Positions 1-5,016 are shown, counted from the stretch's first letter. The stretch is 6,607 bases of DNA from an uncultured Microbacteriaceae bacterium (GCA_946481135.1 CAMLMQ010000167.1:1-6607), one strand, 5' to 3'. A program made the numbers and translations. The notes: generated by a model from the letters alone, not told the origin.

Positions 1-660
1 TCGGCCCTCGCGCTCGCGGCACCCGAGCGCGACATCCGCGTCATCGGCGTGCAGGCACGCAGCGCCGCCCCCTACCCGGCTTCGCTCGCGGCGGGTGAGA
101 TCATCCCCGTCGCGGTCGGCCCGACGATCGCCGACGGCATCGCGGTCGCGCGTCCGGGGGCGCTCAACTTCGAGATCATCCGCCGGGCCGTCGACGACGT
201 CGTCACCGTAAGCGACGACGACATCGCGCGGGCCCTCGTCGTGCTGCTCGAGCGCGCGAAGCTCGTCGTCGAACCCGCGGGCGGTGCGGGTGTCGCCGCC
301 CTGCTTTCGGGCGACGTCGAACTCACCGGGCCGACCGTCATCGTGCTCTCCGGCGGCAACATCGACCCGATGATCATGGAGCGCGTCATCAGTCGCGGTC
401 TCGTCGCCGACCGCCGCTACCTCAAGGTCGACATCCCGCTGCCCGACCGCCCCGGGCAACTCGCGCGCATCGCCGAGATCATCTCCGAGGCGAACGCGAA
501 CGTCGTCGAGGTGCTGCACACGCGGCACGGAACCGGTCTGCAGATCACCGAGGTCGGCATCGAGATCCACATGGAGACGAAGGGGCCCCAGCACGCCGAA
601 GAGGTGCTGAAGCACCTCCGGGATGCCGGCTACAGGCCCCGCGTCGACACCCGGGTCTGA
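1..660 (+). CDS. ilvA: Threonine ammonia-lyase (threonine dehydratase), C-terminal part
   Basis: PLP-dependent deamination of L-threonine to 2-oxobutanoate, the entry step to isoleucine, in the cytoplasm. The reading frame is open from base 1 and ends in TGA at 658-660, so the gene is cut by the window edge; the GTG at 49 is internal, because family sequence (IRVIGVQA) precedes it. The visible 219 residues hold the end of the fold type II PLP domain: the ADGIAV motif (about residues 44-49), EPAGGAG (about 91-97) and the PLP-ring-binding SGGN (117-120). An ACT domain follows from about residue 139 to the end (RRYLKVDIPLPDRPGQLARI onward). A single ACT-type tail marks the shorter IlvA/TdcB form rather than the long two-repeat E. 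coli IlvA. Whether it is biosynthetic or catabolic, and what effector it binds, cannot be told from the fragment. It converges on greA. Confidence 0.93.
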   Translation, partial: SALALAAPERDIRVIGVQARSAAPYPASLAAGEIIPVAVGPTIADGIAVARPGALNFEIIRRAVDDVVTVSDDDIARALVVLLERAKLVVEPAGGAGVAALLSGDVELTGPTVIVLSGGNIDPMIMERVISRGLVADRRYLKVDIPLPDRPGQLARIAEIISEANANVVEVLHTRHGTGLQITEVGIEIHMETKGPQHAEEVLKHLRDAGYRPRVDTRV

Positions 661-664
661 GTGA

Positions 665-677
665 GGCGGGTGCCGCC
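665..677. terminator. Short hairpin between convergent ilvA and greA
   Basis: Only 20 bp separate the two stop codons. They contain a perfect 5-bp stem, GGCGG (665-669) and CCGCC (673-677), around a GTG loop. It lacks a T-tract on either strand, so it is at best a weak bidirectional terminator. It is called from position and symmetry only. Confidence 0.3.
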
Positions 678-680
678 CCG

Positions 681-1172
681 TCAGCCCGTGTAGGTCTCGA
701 CGCCGACGATCTCGACCGCGATCTCCTTGCCCGACGGCGCGGTGTACGAGGTCTTCTCGCCGATCTTCAGGCCGAGGATCGCCTCGGCGAGGGCGCTCGT
801 CGCCGGATACACGTCGATGTCGCTCGCGTCGCCCGCGATCTCGCGGTTGCCGATGAGGAAGCGGGAGTCGCTGCCGGCGATCTTCGCCGAGACGACCGTG
901 CCGACCTCGACGACGCCCGACGCGGCCGGGGGCTCGCCGACGGTCGCGTGCCGCAGCAGGTCGGTCAGCTGACGGATGCGGGCCTCGATCTTGCCCTGCT
1001 CGTCCTTCGCGGCGTGGTAGCCGCCGTTCTCCTTGAGGTCGCCCTCTTCGCGCGCCGCCTCGATCTTCTTCGCGATGTCGAGACGCGCGGGGCCCTCGAG
1101 CTCGGCGAGTTCTGCGCTCAGCCGGTCGTAGGACTCCTGCGTGAGCCAGGTGGTGGCAGCGGGGTCGGACAT
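681..1172 (-). CDS. greA: Transcription elongation factor GreA
   Basis: Binds the RNA polymerase secondary channel and stimulates cleavage of backtracked transcripts. At 163 aa it is of normal GreA length. Residues about 10-78 form the N-terminal coiled coil. Its tip carries GDLKENGGYHAAK (44-56), whose D45 and E48 correspond to the acidic residues of E. coli GreA that hold the catalytic magnesium. Residues about 85-160 form the C-terminal FKBP-like domain, including the family-typical AILGLKIGEK (131-140) and a closing IVGVETY. The ATG at 1170-1172 is supported by AAGGAG (complement of 1180-1185) 7 nt upstream. It lies downstream of the DUF4307 gene on the same strand, but a strong hairpin sits between them, so it probably has its own promoter or is fed by read-through. 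Confidence 0.96.
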   Translation of the reverse strand: MSDPAATTWLTQESYDRLSAELAELEGPARLDIAKKIEAAREEGDLKENGGYHAAKDEQGKIEARIRQLTDLLRHATVGEPPAASGVVEVGTVVSAKIAGSDSRFLIGNREIAGDASDIDVYPATSALAEAILGLKIGEKTSYTAPSGKEIAVEIVGVETYTG

Positions 1173-1194
1173 CGGGTCACTCCTTGCGGGACGT

Positions 1195-1210
1195 GGGGTC
1201 GGCGGACCCC
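1195..1210 (-). promoter_or_regulatory. Hairpin in the greA 5' leader
   Basis: GGGGTC (1195-1200) and GACCCC (1205-1210) form a perfect 6-bp stem with a 4-nt loop, ending 9 nt before the AAGGAG of greA. It could be a leader structure of greA or a second part of the upstream termination region. No -10 match of the TANNNT type was seen between it and the DUF4307 terminator, so its transcript context is uncertain. Confidence 0.35.
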
Positions 1211-1223
1211 GGATAAAGCGCGA

Positions 1224-1241
1224 GCCCGGCCGAAGCCGGGC
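1224..1241 (-). terminator. UUCG-capped hairpin after the DUF4307 gene
   Basis: Read on the minus strand this is GCCCGGC-TTCG-GCCGGGC: a perfect 7-bp GC stem closed by a C(UUCG)G tetraloop, a very stable RNA loop type. It begins 12 nt after the DUF4307 stop (1254-1256). The downstream sequence TCGCGCTTTATCC holds only a short T run, some distance from the stem. It probably acts as the terminator or attenuator separating DUF4307 from greA. Confidence 0.62.
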
Positions 1242-1253
1242 AATCGCCCCATG

Positions 1254-1649
1254 CTAGGTCAGCCAGCAACGGTAGATCAACCCGGTGACAGCGGGCTCGG
1301 TGAACCGCACGTTCTCGACGAACGACCGGGTGCGCACCTCCCCGGGGCCGAGGTCGACCACCTTCCAGCCGACGATCGCGAAGTTCTCGTTCATCGCCTG
1401 GAGCGCGCACGACACGGCGGTGCCGGGGTCGGCCGTCACCTCGAAGCGGATGTCGACGCTCTCGTCGTGCGTGACGTATCCGGTGTCGCGGGCCTCGAAG
1501 CTCGCCGACGGGCTGAACAGCCCGACCCAGACCACCCACCCGACGACCGCCGCGAGCACCCCGACCGCGGCGACGACCGCGAGGATCACGCGGCGTCGCC
1601 GGTCGGTCGCCGTGCGCCCGTAGCGCTCCGCGACGTGAGTGTCGACCAT
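1254..1649 (-). CDS. DUF4307 family single-span membrane protein
   Basis: 131 aa. A short basic cytoplasmic N-terminus (RRRR at 17-20) is followed by one hydrophobic segment at about 21-44, then an extracytoplasmic domain of about 85 residues. That domain shows the family pattern: FEARDTGYVTHDESVDIRFEV (about 51-71), a cysteine at 81, NFAIVGWKVVDLGP (about 89-102), and a closing YRCWL with the second cysteine (128). The two cysteines could pair outside the membrane. The family is confined to Actinobacteria and its function is unknown; in M. tuberculosis the homologous position next to greA is Rv1081c. The ATG at 1647-1649 is preceded by a GGAGG sequence (complement of 1653-1657). The gene diverges from the small membrane protein at 1700. 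Confidence 0.88.
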   Translation of the reverse strand: MVDTHVAERYGRTATDRRRRVILAVVAAVGVLAAVVGWVVWVGLFSPSASFEARDTGYVTHDESVDIRFEVTADPGTAVSCALQAMNENFAIVGWKVVDLGPGEVRTRSFVENVRFTEPAVTGLIYRCWLT

Positions 1650-1659
1650 TCCGCCTCCG

Positions 1660-1680
1660 TTACCCTGGAATCCAGGCTAA
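1660..1680. promoter_or_regulatory. Palindromic divergent promoter (DUF4307 / small membrane protein)
   Basis: The 51-bp gap between the two start codons holds a 21-bp interrupted palindrome: TTA-c-CCTGG-aat-CCAGG-c-TAA, centred on 1670. On the plus strand TACCCT (1661-1666) fits the actinobacterial -10 pattern TANNNT; on the minus strand TAGCCT (complement of 1674-1679) also fits. The palindrome therefore carries two facing -10 elements, and the predicted start points (about 1673 rightward, about 1667 leftward) overlap by a few bases. Both predicted transcripts still include their Shine-Dalgarno sequences. No convincing -35 was found. The symmetry could also be a regulator operator. Confidence 0.42.
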
Positions 1681-1699
1681 TCCGATCGGAAGGCTCCCC

Positions 1700-1909
1700 G
1701 TGCTCTGGCTGTCGACGCCCCCACCCGGCGAGATCGATCCGACGATTGTCACCCCCGGGGTGATCGGGTTCGCCCTCACGTTCGGACTCGTCGTCGTCGT
1801 CGTGCTGCTCATCCTCGACATGACGCGACGGCTGCGCCGCATCCGCTACCGTGCCGAGGTCAACGAGCGCCTCGACGCCGAAGAGGCCGCCGCCCGCGAC
1901 GCCGAGTAG
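1700..1909 (+). CDS. Small single-span membrane protein (Rv1083-like position)
   Basis: 69 aa. A short polar N-terminus containing PPPGEIDPTIVTPG is followed by one hydrophobic segment (about 20-39, rich in valine). A basic, charged cytoplasmic tail follows (MTRRLRRIRYRAEVNERL, then an acidic alanine-rich end). The GTG start at 1700 is supported by GGAAGG (1688-1693) with 6-nt spacing. Its location and layout match the small conserved hypothetical downstream of mca in Mycobacterium (Rv1083), but here no mca gene precedes it. Function unknown. A hairpin directly after the TAG stop probably ends its transcript. Confidence 0.8.
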   Translation: MLWLSTPPPGEIDPTIVTPGVIGFALTFGLVVVVVLLILDMTRRLRRIRYRAEVNERLDAEEAAARDAE

Positions 1910-1911
1910 TC

Positions 1912-1934
1912 CCCGGCGACCGCGGGTCGCCCGG
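1912..1934 (+). terminator. Terminator hairpin after the small membrane protein
   Basis: GGCGACC (1915-1921) and GGTCGCC (1925-1931) form a perfect 7-bp stem with a GCG loop. Two more CC/GG pairs lie outside a C-C mismatch (1912-1913 with 1933-1934). It starts 2 nt after the stop codon and is followed by TTCGCC, without a real T-tract, as is common in high-GC Actinobacteria. Confidence 0.57.
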
Positions 1935-1953
1935 TTCGCCGCGATCGCCCCAT

Positions 1954-2019
1954 CATCCGCGACCTGCCCCGGCATCCGCGACCTGCCCCGGCATCCGCGA
2001 CCTGCCCACGTCATCCGCG
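1954..2019. repeat. 19-bp tandem repeat, three copies plus a truncated fourth
   Basis: The unit CATCCGCGACCTGCCCCGG starts at 1954, 1973 and 1992. The first two copies are identical and the third ends in ACG instead of CGG. A truncated fourth copy, CATCCGCG, starts at 2012. The array lies in non-coding DNA between the ends of two converging genes, so it is not an obvious promoter operator. It may be a replication-slippage expansion, a protein-binding array or part of a dispersed intergenic repeat. Confidence 0.8.
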
Positions 2020-2067
2020 CCATTTCGTCCCGAGAGACGTCGGATCCGCGCCGAATGTCGCGGATGA
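2011..2067. repeat. Imperfect inverted repeat next to the tandem array
   Basis: The left arm, TCATCCGCGCCATT (2011-2024), and the right arm (CGCGGATGA at 2059-2067, extending inward to about 2053) match in 9 consecutive outer bases and in about 13 of the first 14. The right arm is thus an inverted copy of the tandem-repeat word CATCCGCG. The 30 or so bases between the arms include a further ATCCGCGCC (2044-2052), itself a direct repeat of 2013-2021. Confidence 0.65.
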
Positions 2068-2093
2068 AACCCGCAACGGCGGTCCCGAACGAC

Positions 2094-2150
2094 TAATCCG
2101 TCGATTCCGGGGTCGCGATCGCGGTCATCCGTCACACATGCGACGGATTA
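2094..2150. repeat. Nested inverted repeats near the 3' end of the hemolysin III gene
   Basis: TAATCCGTCG (2094-2103) and CGACGGATTA (2141-2150) are perfect 10-bp inverted arms, 37 bp apart. Inside them, ATCCGTC (2127-2133) can instead pair with GACGGAT (2142-2148) across an 8-nt loop, and CGCGATCGCG (2114-2123) is a perfect palindrome. The right arm is thus shared by two alternative hairpins. Because the pair lies 43 nt beyond the stop of the leftward hemolysin III gene, one of them may serve as its terminator, though no T-tract follows. Confidence 0.6.
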
Positions 2151-2192
2151 CCGGACGACGACGCCCACCCCCGCGCCCACCGACCCCGCCGG

Positions 2193-2918
2193 CTACCAGC
2201 CGAGGGGATGGAGCACGATGAGCAGGATCGCCGTCCAGTGGCACAGGAACGCGATCACGGTGCACGTGTGGAACAGCTCGTGGAAGCCGAACCGCCCCGG
2301 CCACGGGTTGGGCCGCTTGAACCCATAGAACATCGCGCCCGCCGTGTAGGCGAGGCCTCCGATGAGCACGAGCAGCATCGCGACCGGGTTGAACGCGACG
2401 AGGTCGACGGCGTAGAACACGGCCGCCCAGCCGAGCCCGACGTAGAGCGGCACGTACGACCAGCGCGGCGCCCGCACCCACACGACGCGGAAGACGATGC
2501 CGAGCACGGCGACGCCCCAGACGGCGCTCAGCAGCACGATGCCCTGCGAGAACGGCAGCGCGCTCACGGCGAGCGGGGTGTAGGTGCCGGCGATGAGGAT
2601 GAAGATGTTGGCGTGGTCGAGCCGGCGGAACACGGCCTTGACCTTCGGACTCCAGTTGAACCGGTGGTAGACGGCCGAGACCCCGAAGAGCAGGATCGAC
2701 GACGCCATGAAGATCGCCGAGGCGGCCTTCGCGGCGGCGCCGTCGGCGAGCACGATGAGCACGATGCCCGCGGCGGCGGCAAAGGGGGCCGTGCCGGCAT
2801 GGATCCAGCCGCGCCAGGTGGGCTTCTTCTCGGCGTCGGGATGCTCGAGAACATCCTCGAGGAGCGGCAGGTTGGGCAGGTCGGCGCCCGGCTCGGTCTC
2901 GACGCGCGAAGAAGCCAT
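2193..2918 (-). CDS. Hemolysin III / PAQR family membrane protein (TrhA-like)
   Basis: 241 aa from the ATG at 2916-2918. A soluble N-terminus of about 40 residues precedes seven predicted hydrophobic segments (starting near 43, 64, 103, 125, 150, 176 and 217). The family's conserved metal-binding positions are visible: S81-x3-H85 (SAVYHR), D101-H102 (RLDHANIF) and H213-x3-H217 (HELFH). Bacterial members are linked to membrane energetics and fluidity (TrhA); the 'hemolysin' name is historical and should not be read as a toxin call. An in-frame ATG 69 nt upstream (2987) would add 23 residues and overlap uppS by 9 bp. I prefer 2918 because family homology begins later and a TACACT -10 lies exactly 6 nt before it. 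The gene diverges from uppS, as Rv1085c does from Rv1086. Confidence 0.93.
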   Translation of the reverse strand: MASSRVETEPGADLPNLPLLEDVLEHPDAEKKPTWRGWIHAGTAPFAAAAGIVLIVLADGAAAKAASAIFMASSILLFGVSAVYHRFNWSPKVKAVFRRLDHANIFILIAGTYTPLAVSALPFSQGIVLLSAVWGVAVLGIVFRVVWVRAPRWSYVPLYVGLGWAAVFYAVDLVAFNPVAMLLVLIGGLAYTAGAMFYGFKRPNPWPGRFGFHELFHTCTVIAFLCHWTAILLIVLHPLGW

Positions 2919-2924
2919 GCCCGG

Positions 2925-2930
2925 AGTGTA
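2925..2930 (-). promoter_or_regulatory. Predicted -10 element of the hemolysin III gene (leaderless)
   Basis: Minus-strand TACACT fits TANNNT and ends 6 nt before the ATG at 2918, placing transcription start at or next to the A of the start codon. No Shine-Dalgarno is present in that gap, which is consistent with a leaderless mRNA. The -35 region (around 2948-2953) is not recognisable and overlaps the predicted -35 of uppS. Confidence 0.45.
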
Positions 2931-2943
2931 GGGCGACTCGCGG

Positions 2944-2972
2944 CGAACACCCTGGGAGGGGTCGACTACCTT
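2944..2972 (+). promoter_or_regulatory. Predicted uppS promoter (leaderless)
   Basis: The -10 is TACCTT (2967-2972) and a weak -35 is CGAACA (2944-2949), spacer 17. The -10 ends 6 nt before the GTG at 2979, so the predicted start point coincides with the start codon. This agrees with the absence of a Shine-Dalgarno upstream of that codon. Confidence 0.5.
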
Positions 2973-2978
2973 AGTCAG

Positions 2979-3764
2979 GTGCCACAACGGAAGGGTGCGA
3001 CCGGGCGGGGCCTATTGTATGGGCTCTACTCCGCCCGCCTACGCAAGGAGCTCGCCGACCTTCCGCGACCCCACCACGTCGGCATGATCATCGACGGCAA
3101 CCGCCGCTGGGCTCGTGAGCGCGCGCACGAGACCGCGGCTCACGGCCATCGCGCCGGTGCCGCGAAGATGCGCGAGTTCCTCGGCTGGTGCGACAGCCTC
3201 GGCATCCGCCACGTCACTCTCTATCTGCTCTCGACCGACAACCTCACGGGACGCGACTCGGCCGAGTTGGCACAGTTGTTCGAGATCATCGCCGACCTCG
3301 CCGACGACCTCTCCCGCGCGGCCGACTGGCGCATCCAGCACGTCGGCAGCCGCGAGGGTCTGCCGCAGCAGCTCGTCGATGTGCTCGAAGCCGCCGAGCA
3401 TCGCACGGCGGGCAACGCCGGTCTGCATGTGAACCTCGCGGTCGGCTACGGCGGCCGCCGGGAGATCGCGGATGCGATGCGCAGCATCGTGCGCACGCAC
3501 GGGCTGGGCGGGGGCACGATCGACGACCTCGCCGAGATCCTCACTCCCGAGCTCATCGCCGATCATCTGTATACGCAGGGTCAGCCCGATCCCGACCTCA
3601 TCATCCGCACGTCGGGCGAGCAGCGGCTCTCCGACTTCATGCTCTGGCAGAGCGCGCACAGCGAGTTCTACTTCCTCGAGTCGCTCGGCCCCGACCTCCG
3701 CGAGGTCGACTTCCTGCGCGCGCTGCGTGCCTACGCCACGAGGGATCGTCGCTACGGAGCCTGA
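2979..3764 (+). CDS. uppS: Isoprenyl transferase (cis-prenyltransferase, UppS family)
   Basis: Condenses isopentenyl diphosphate with an allylic diphosphate in cis, making polyprenyl-phosphate precursors for cell-envelope carriers. 261 aa from the GTG at 2979, close to the roughly 260 aa of the M. tuberculosis homologue Rv1086. Visible family features are the substrate-binding IDGNRRWA with catalytic D39, YLLSTDNL, the NLAVGYGGRREI block, and RTSGEQRLSDFMLWQ (R210, R216, S218) with the metal-binding glutamate E229 (HSEFYF). The N-terminal LLYGLYSARLRKEL and the neighbourhood resemble the short-chain Rv1086 type, which makes Z-farnesyl diphosphate. Product length cannot be settled here, and a second, long-chain uppS elsewhere would be expected. 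The open frame extends upstream of 2979, but only as the antisense shadow of the hemolysin III gene. The 3' end overlaps the convergent reductase gene by 13 bp. Confidence 0.95.
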   Translation: MPQRKGATGRGLLYGLYSARLRKELADLPRPHHVGMIIDGNRRWARERAHETAAHGHRAGAAKMREFLGWCDSLGIRHVTLYLLSTDNLTGRDSAELAQLFEIIADLADDLSRAADWRIQHVGSREGLPQQLVDVLEAAEHRTAGNAGLHVNLAVGYGGRREIADAMRSIVRTHGLGGGTIDDLAEILTPELIADHLYTQGQPDPDLIIRTSGEQRLSDFMLWQSAHSEFYFLESLGPDLREVDFLRALRAYATRDRRYGA

Positions 3765-4324
3765 GCGGGCACGTATTCGGTGATCCGCACCCCCGACTCG
3801 AATGCGCGGGTCGCGACGGGCCGGAACCGTCGAGGCTGCGTCACGCCCGCGAACAGCGGGATGCCGTCGCCCAGCAGGAAGGGGTTGTGCTTGAGCACGA
3901 GGCGGTCGATCTCGTCGACGAGCGCGCCCGCGAGTTCTCCGCCGCCCGCAAGGTAGATCCCGGCGCCCGGCTCGCGCTTGAGGCTTCGCACCGTCTCGAC
4001 CGGGTCGGCCGTCGTCTCGATTCCGTCGGCGACGGCACGACCCGACCGTGTGGCAACGATCTGGCGCAGATGGGCGTAGGGATGCGTGATGCCCACGTCG
4101 AGCGCCGGCGTGTAGGTGCGCCATCCCATGAGCACGGTGTCGAACCGCGTGCGGTCGGCCTGGATCCCGACGGCCTGCTGCACGTGCGTGGGCACGGCGT
4201 CGGTGTAGTCGTGCAGGACGGCGTGCATGTGGTCGCCCTCGATCGGGAACGCGCTCGCGTCGCCGTCGGGTGCCGCGATGAAGCCGTCGAGGGTGACGGC
4301 GACGTAGTAGGTGAGTTCTCGCAT
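3752..4324 (-). CDS. Dihydrofolate reductase family protein (RibD C-terminal domain)
   Basis: 190 aa, a single RibD-C/DHFR-like Rossmann-type domain. The N-terminal strand YYVAVTLDGFIAAPDGD (6-22) is typical. LMGWRTYTPAL (65-75) matches the family's G-R-x-T-Y signature, and GAGIYLAGGGELAGAL (120-135) is the glycine-rich nucleotide-binding loop. LVLKHNPFLLGDGIPLF (142-158) closes the fold. The family contains NAD(P)H-dependent reductases of mostly unknown substrate; this stand-alone form is unlikely to be the housekeeping folate enzyme or the riboflavin RibD. The ATG at 4322-4324 is preceded by GGAG with 4-nt spacing. The gene is divergent from tetR, and a candidate -10, TAGTTT (complement of 4366-4371), overlaps the palindromic operator, so control by TetR is likely. 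The 3' end overlaps uppS with no room for a terminator. Confidence 0.9.
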   Translation of the reverse strand: MRELTYYVAVTLDGFIAAPDGDASAFPIEGDHMHAVLHDYTDAVPTHVQQAVGIQADRTRFDTVLMGWRTYTPALDVGITHPYAHLRQIVATRSGRAVADGIETTADPVETVRSLKREPGAGIYLAGGGELAGALVDEIDRLVLKHNPFLLGDGIPLFAGVTQPRRFRPVATRAFESGVRITEYVPAQAP

Positions 4325-4336
4325 GAGGCTCCGATC

Positions 4337-4350
4337 ACAACATCTGTCGT
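4337..4350. promoter_or_regulatory. Weak second palindrome in the reductase leader
   Basis: AC-a-ACA-tc-TGT-c-GT: 10 of 14 positions are symmetric, with one mismatch per arm. It lies in the predicted 5' UTR of the reductase, between the main operator and its start codon. It could be a secondary operator or chance. Confidence 0.22.
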
Positions 4351-4367
4351 GGATGAATCGTCCCCAA

Positions 4368-4384
4368 ACTACTACATCAGTAGT
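4368..4384. promoter_or_regulatory. Candidate TetR operator
   Basis: ACTACT (4368-4373), 5-nt spacer ACATC, AGTAGT (4379-4384): a perfect 6-5-6 palindrome of 17 bp in the 80-bp gap between the divergent reductase and tetR genes. It overlaps the -35 region of the predicted tetR promoter and the candidate -10 of the reductase (TAGTTT on the minus strand, complement of 4366-4371). This is the usual place for a TetR-family operator repressing both directions. Confidence 0.6.
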
Positions 4385-4392
4385 GGCGTCGC

Positions 4393-4398
4393 TAGACT
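4393..4398 (+). promoter_or_regulatory. Predicted -10 element of tetR (leaderless)
   Basis: TAGACT fits TANNNT and ends 6 nt before the ATG at 4405. The six bases between them (CGATCC) contain no Shine-Dalgarno. The predicted start point is the A of the ATG. A 17-nt spacer puts the -35 at 4370-4375, inside the palindromic operator. Confidence 0.5.
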
Positions 4399-4404
4399 CG
4401 ATCC

Positions 4405-5016
4405 ATGGTGCGCAACGACGAGCGACGCCGGGAGCTCGCGGACGCCGGAATCCGCGTCCTCGCGCGAGAGGGCGCTCGCGGCCTCACGCACCGCGCCGTC
4501 GACGCCGCGGCGTCGGCCCCCACGGGCACCACGTCGAACTACTTCCGCTCCCGCGCCGCGCTGCTCTCCGCACTCGTGGCGCGCATCGGCGAACGGCTCG
4601 CGCCCGACCCCGCCGTGCACGCGGCCCTCGGTGCCCGCGAGCCGGGTCGGGAGCTGTTCCGCGACTACATCCGCGACATCGTCGCGCGTCTCACGCACGA
4701 GCGCGACGTGACCCTCGCACTCCTCGAACTGCGCCTCGAGGCCGCGCGACGCCCCGAGGTCGCCGAGGTGCTCGGCGGGTGGCTCCGCGACGGACTCGAG
4801 GCCGACGTGCGGTTCACTCGGGATGCCGGCCTCCCGGGCGGGCGCGACGAGATCGTGCTGCTCCATTACGCGATCGACGGGCTCCTGCTCGATCGGCTGA
4901 CCGTCTCGATCGACCCCGGTGCGTCCGACGATGCGGCCGTCGAGGTGCTCGTCGACCGGCTGCTCGAATCGACCGCGGCGCCGTCGGTCGTCACAATGGG
5001 GGAGCACGACGAGTAG
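4405..5016 (+). CDS. TetR/AcrR family transcriptional regulator
   Basis: 203 aa. The N-terminal DNA-binding domain covers about residues 6-52. Helix 1 is RRELADAGIRVLAREGARGL, and the helix-turn-helix is LTHRAVDAAASAPTGTTSNYF (about 27-47), ending in the hallmark Y-F before a RSRAALLSAL helix. Residues from about 80 on are a helical ligand/dimer domain. It carries no sequence that names a ligand; LTLALLELRLEAARRPE-like segments (about 103-119) occur in many members. It is probably a repressor acting on the palindrome just upstream, thus on itself, on the PLP enzyme 14 bp downstream (same operon) and on the divergent reductase. The start was chosen at the ATG (4405), which begins the family's N-terminus and is 6 nt after a -10 element. 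Confidence 0.93.
   Translation: MVRNDERRRELADAGIRVLAREGARGLTHRAVDAAASAPTGTTSNYFRSRAALLSALVARIGERLAPDPAVHAALGAREPGRELFRDYIRDIVARLTHERDVTLALLELRLEAARRPEVAEVLGGWLRDGLEADVRFTRDAGLPGGRDEIVLLHYAIDGLLLDRLTVSIDPGASDDAAVEVLVDRLLESTAAPSVVTMGEHDE

Noticed and set aside
1788..1806. TCG/GTC trinucleotide run as a microsatellite.
   Set aside because: It encodes the valine run of the transmembrane segment of the 69-aa protein. Such runs are common in this codon bias, and a similar one occurs in phoH at 6511-6522.
1954..2019. CRISPR-like array.
   Set aside because: The copies are directly abutting with no spacers, the unit is only 19 bp, there are only three, and no cas gene is present.
2193..2918. A haemolysin toxin gene.
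   Set aside because: The protein is a seven-helix PAQR-type membrane protein with the metal-site histidines. The family name is historical and the chromosomal context is housekeeping.
2208..2978. Open frame running into uppS from upstream (would make a 518-aa protein).
   Set aside because: It is the antisense of the hemolysin III gene, composed of Arg/Glu/His/Asp-rich sequence with no family features. uppS length and motifs fit a start at 2979.
2919..2987. Extended N-terminus for the hemolysin III protein from the ATG at 2987.
   Set aside because: It would overlap the uppS start, adds residues without family similarity, and disagrees with the -10 box placed 6 nt before the ATG at 2918.
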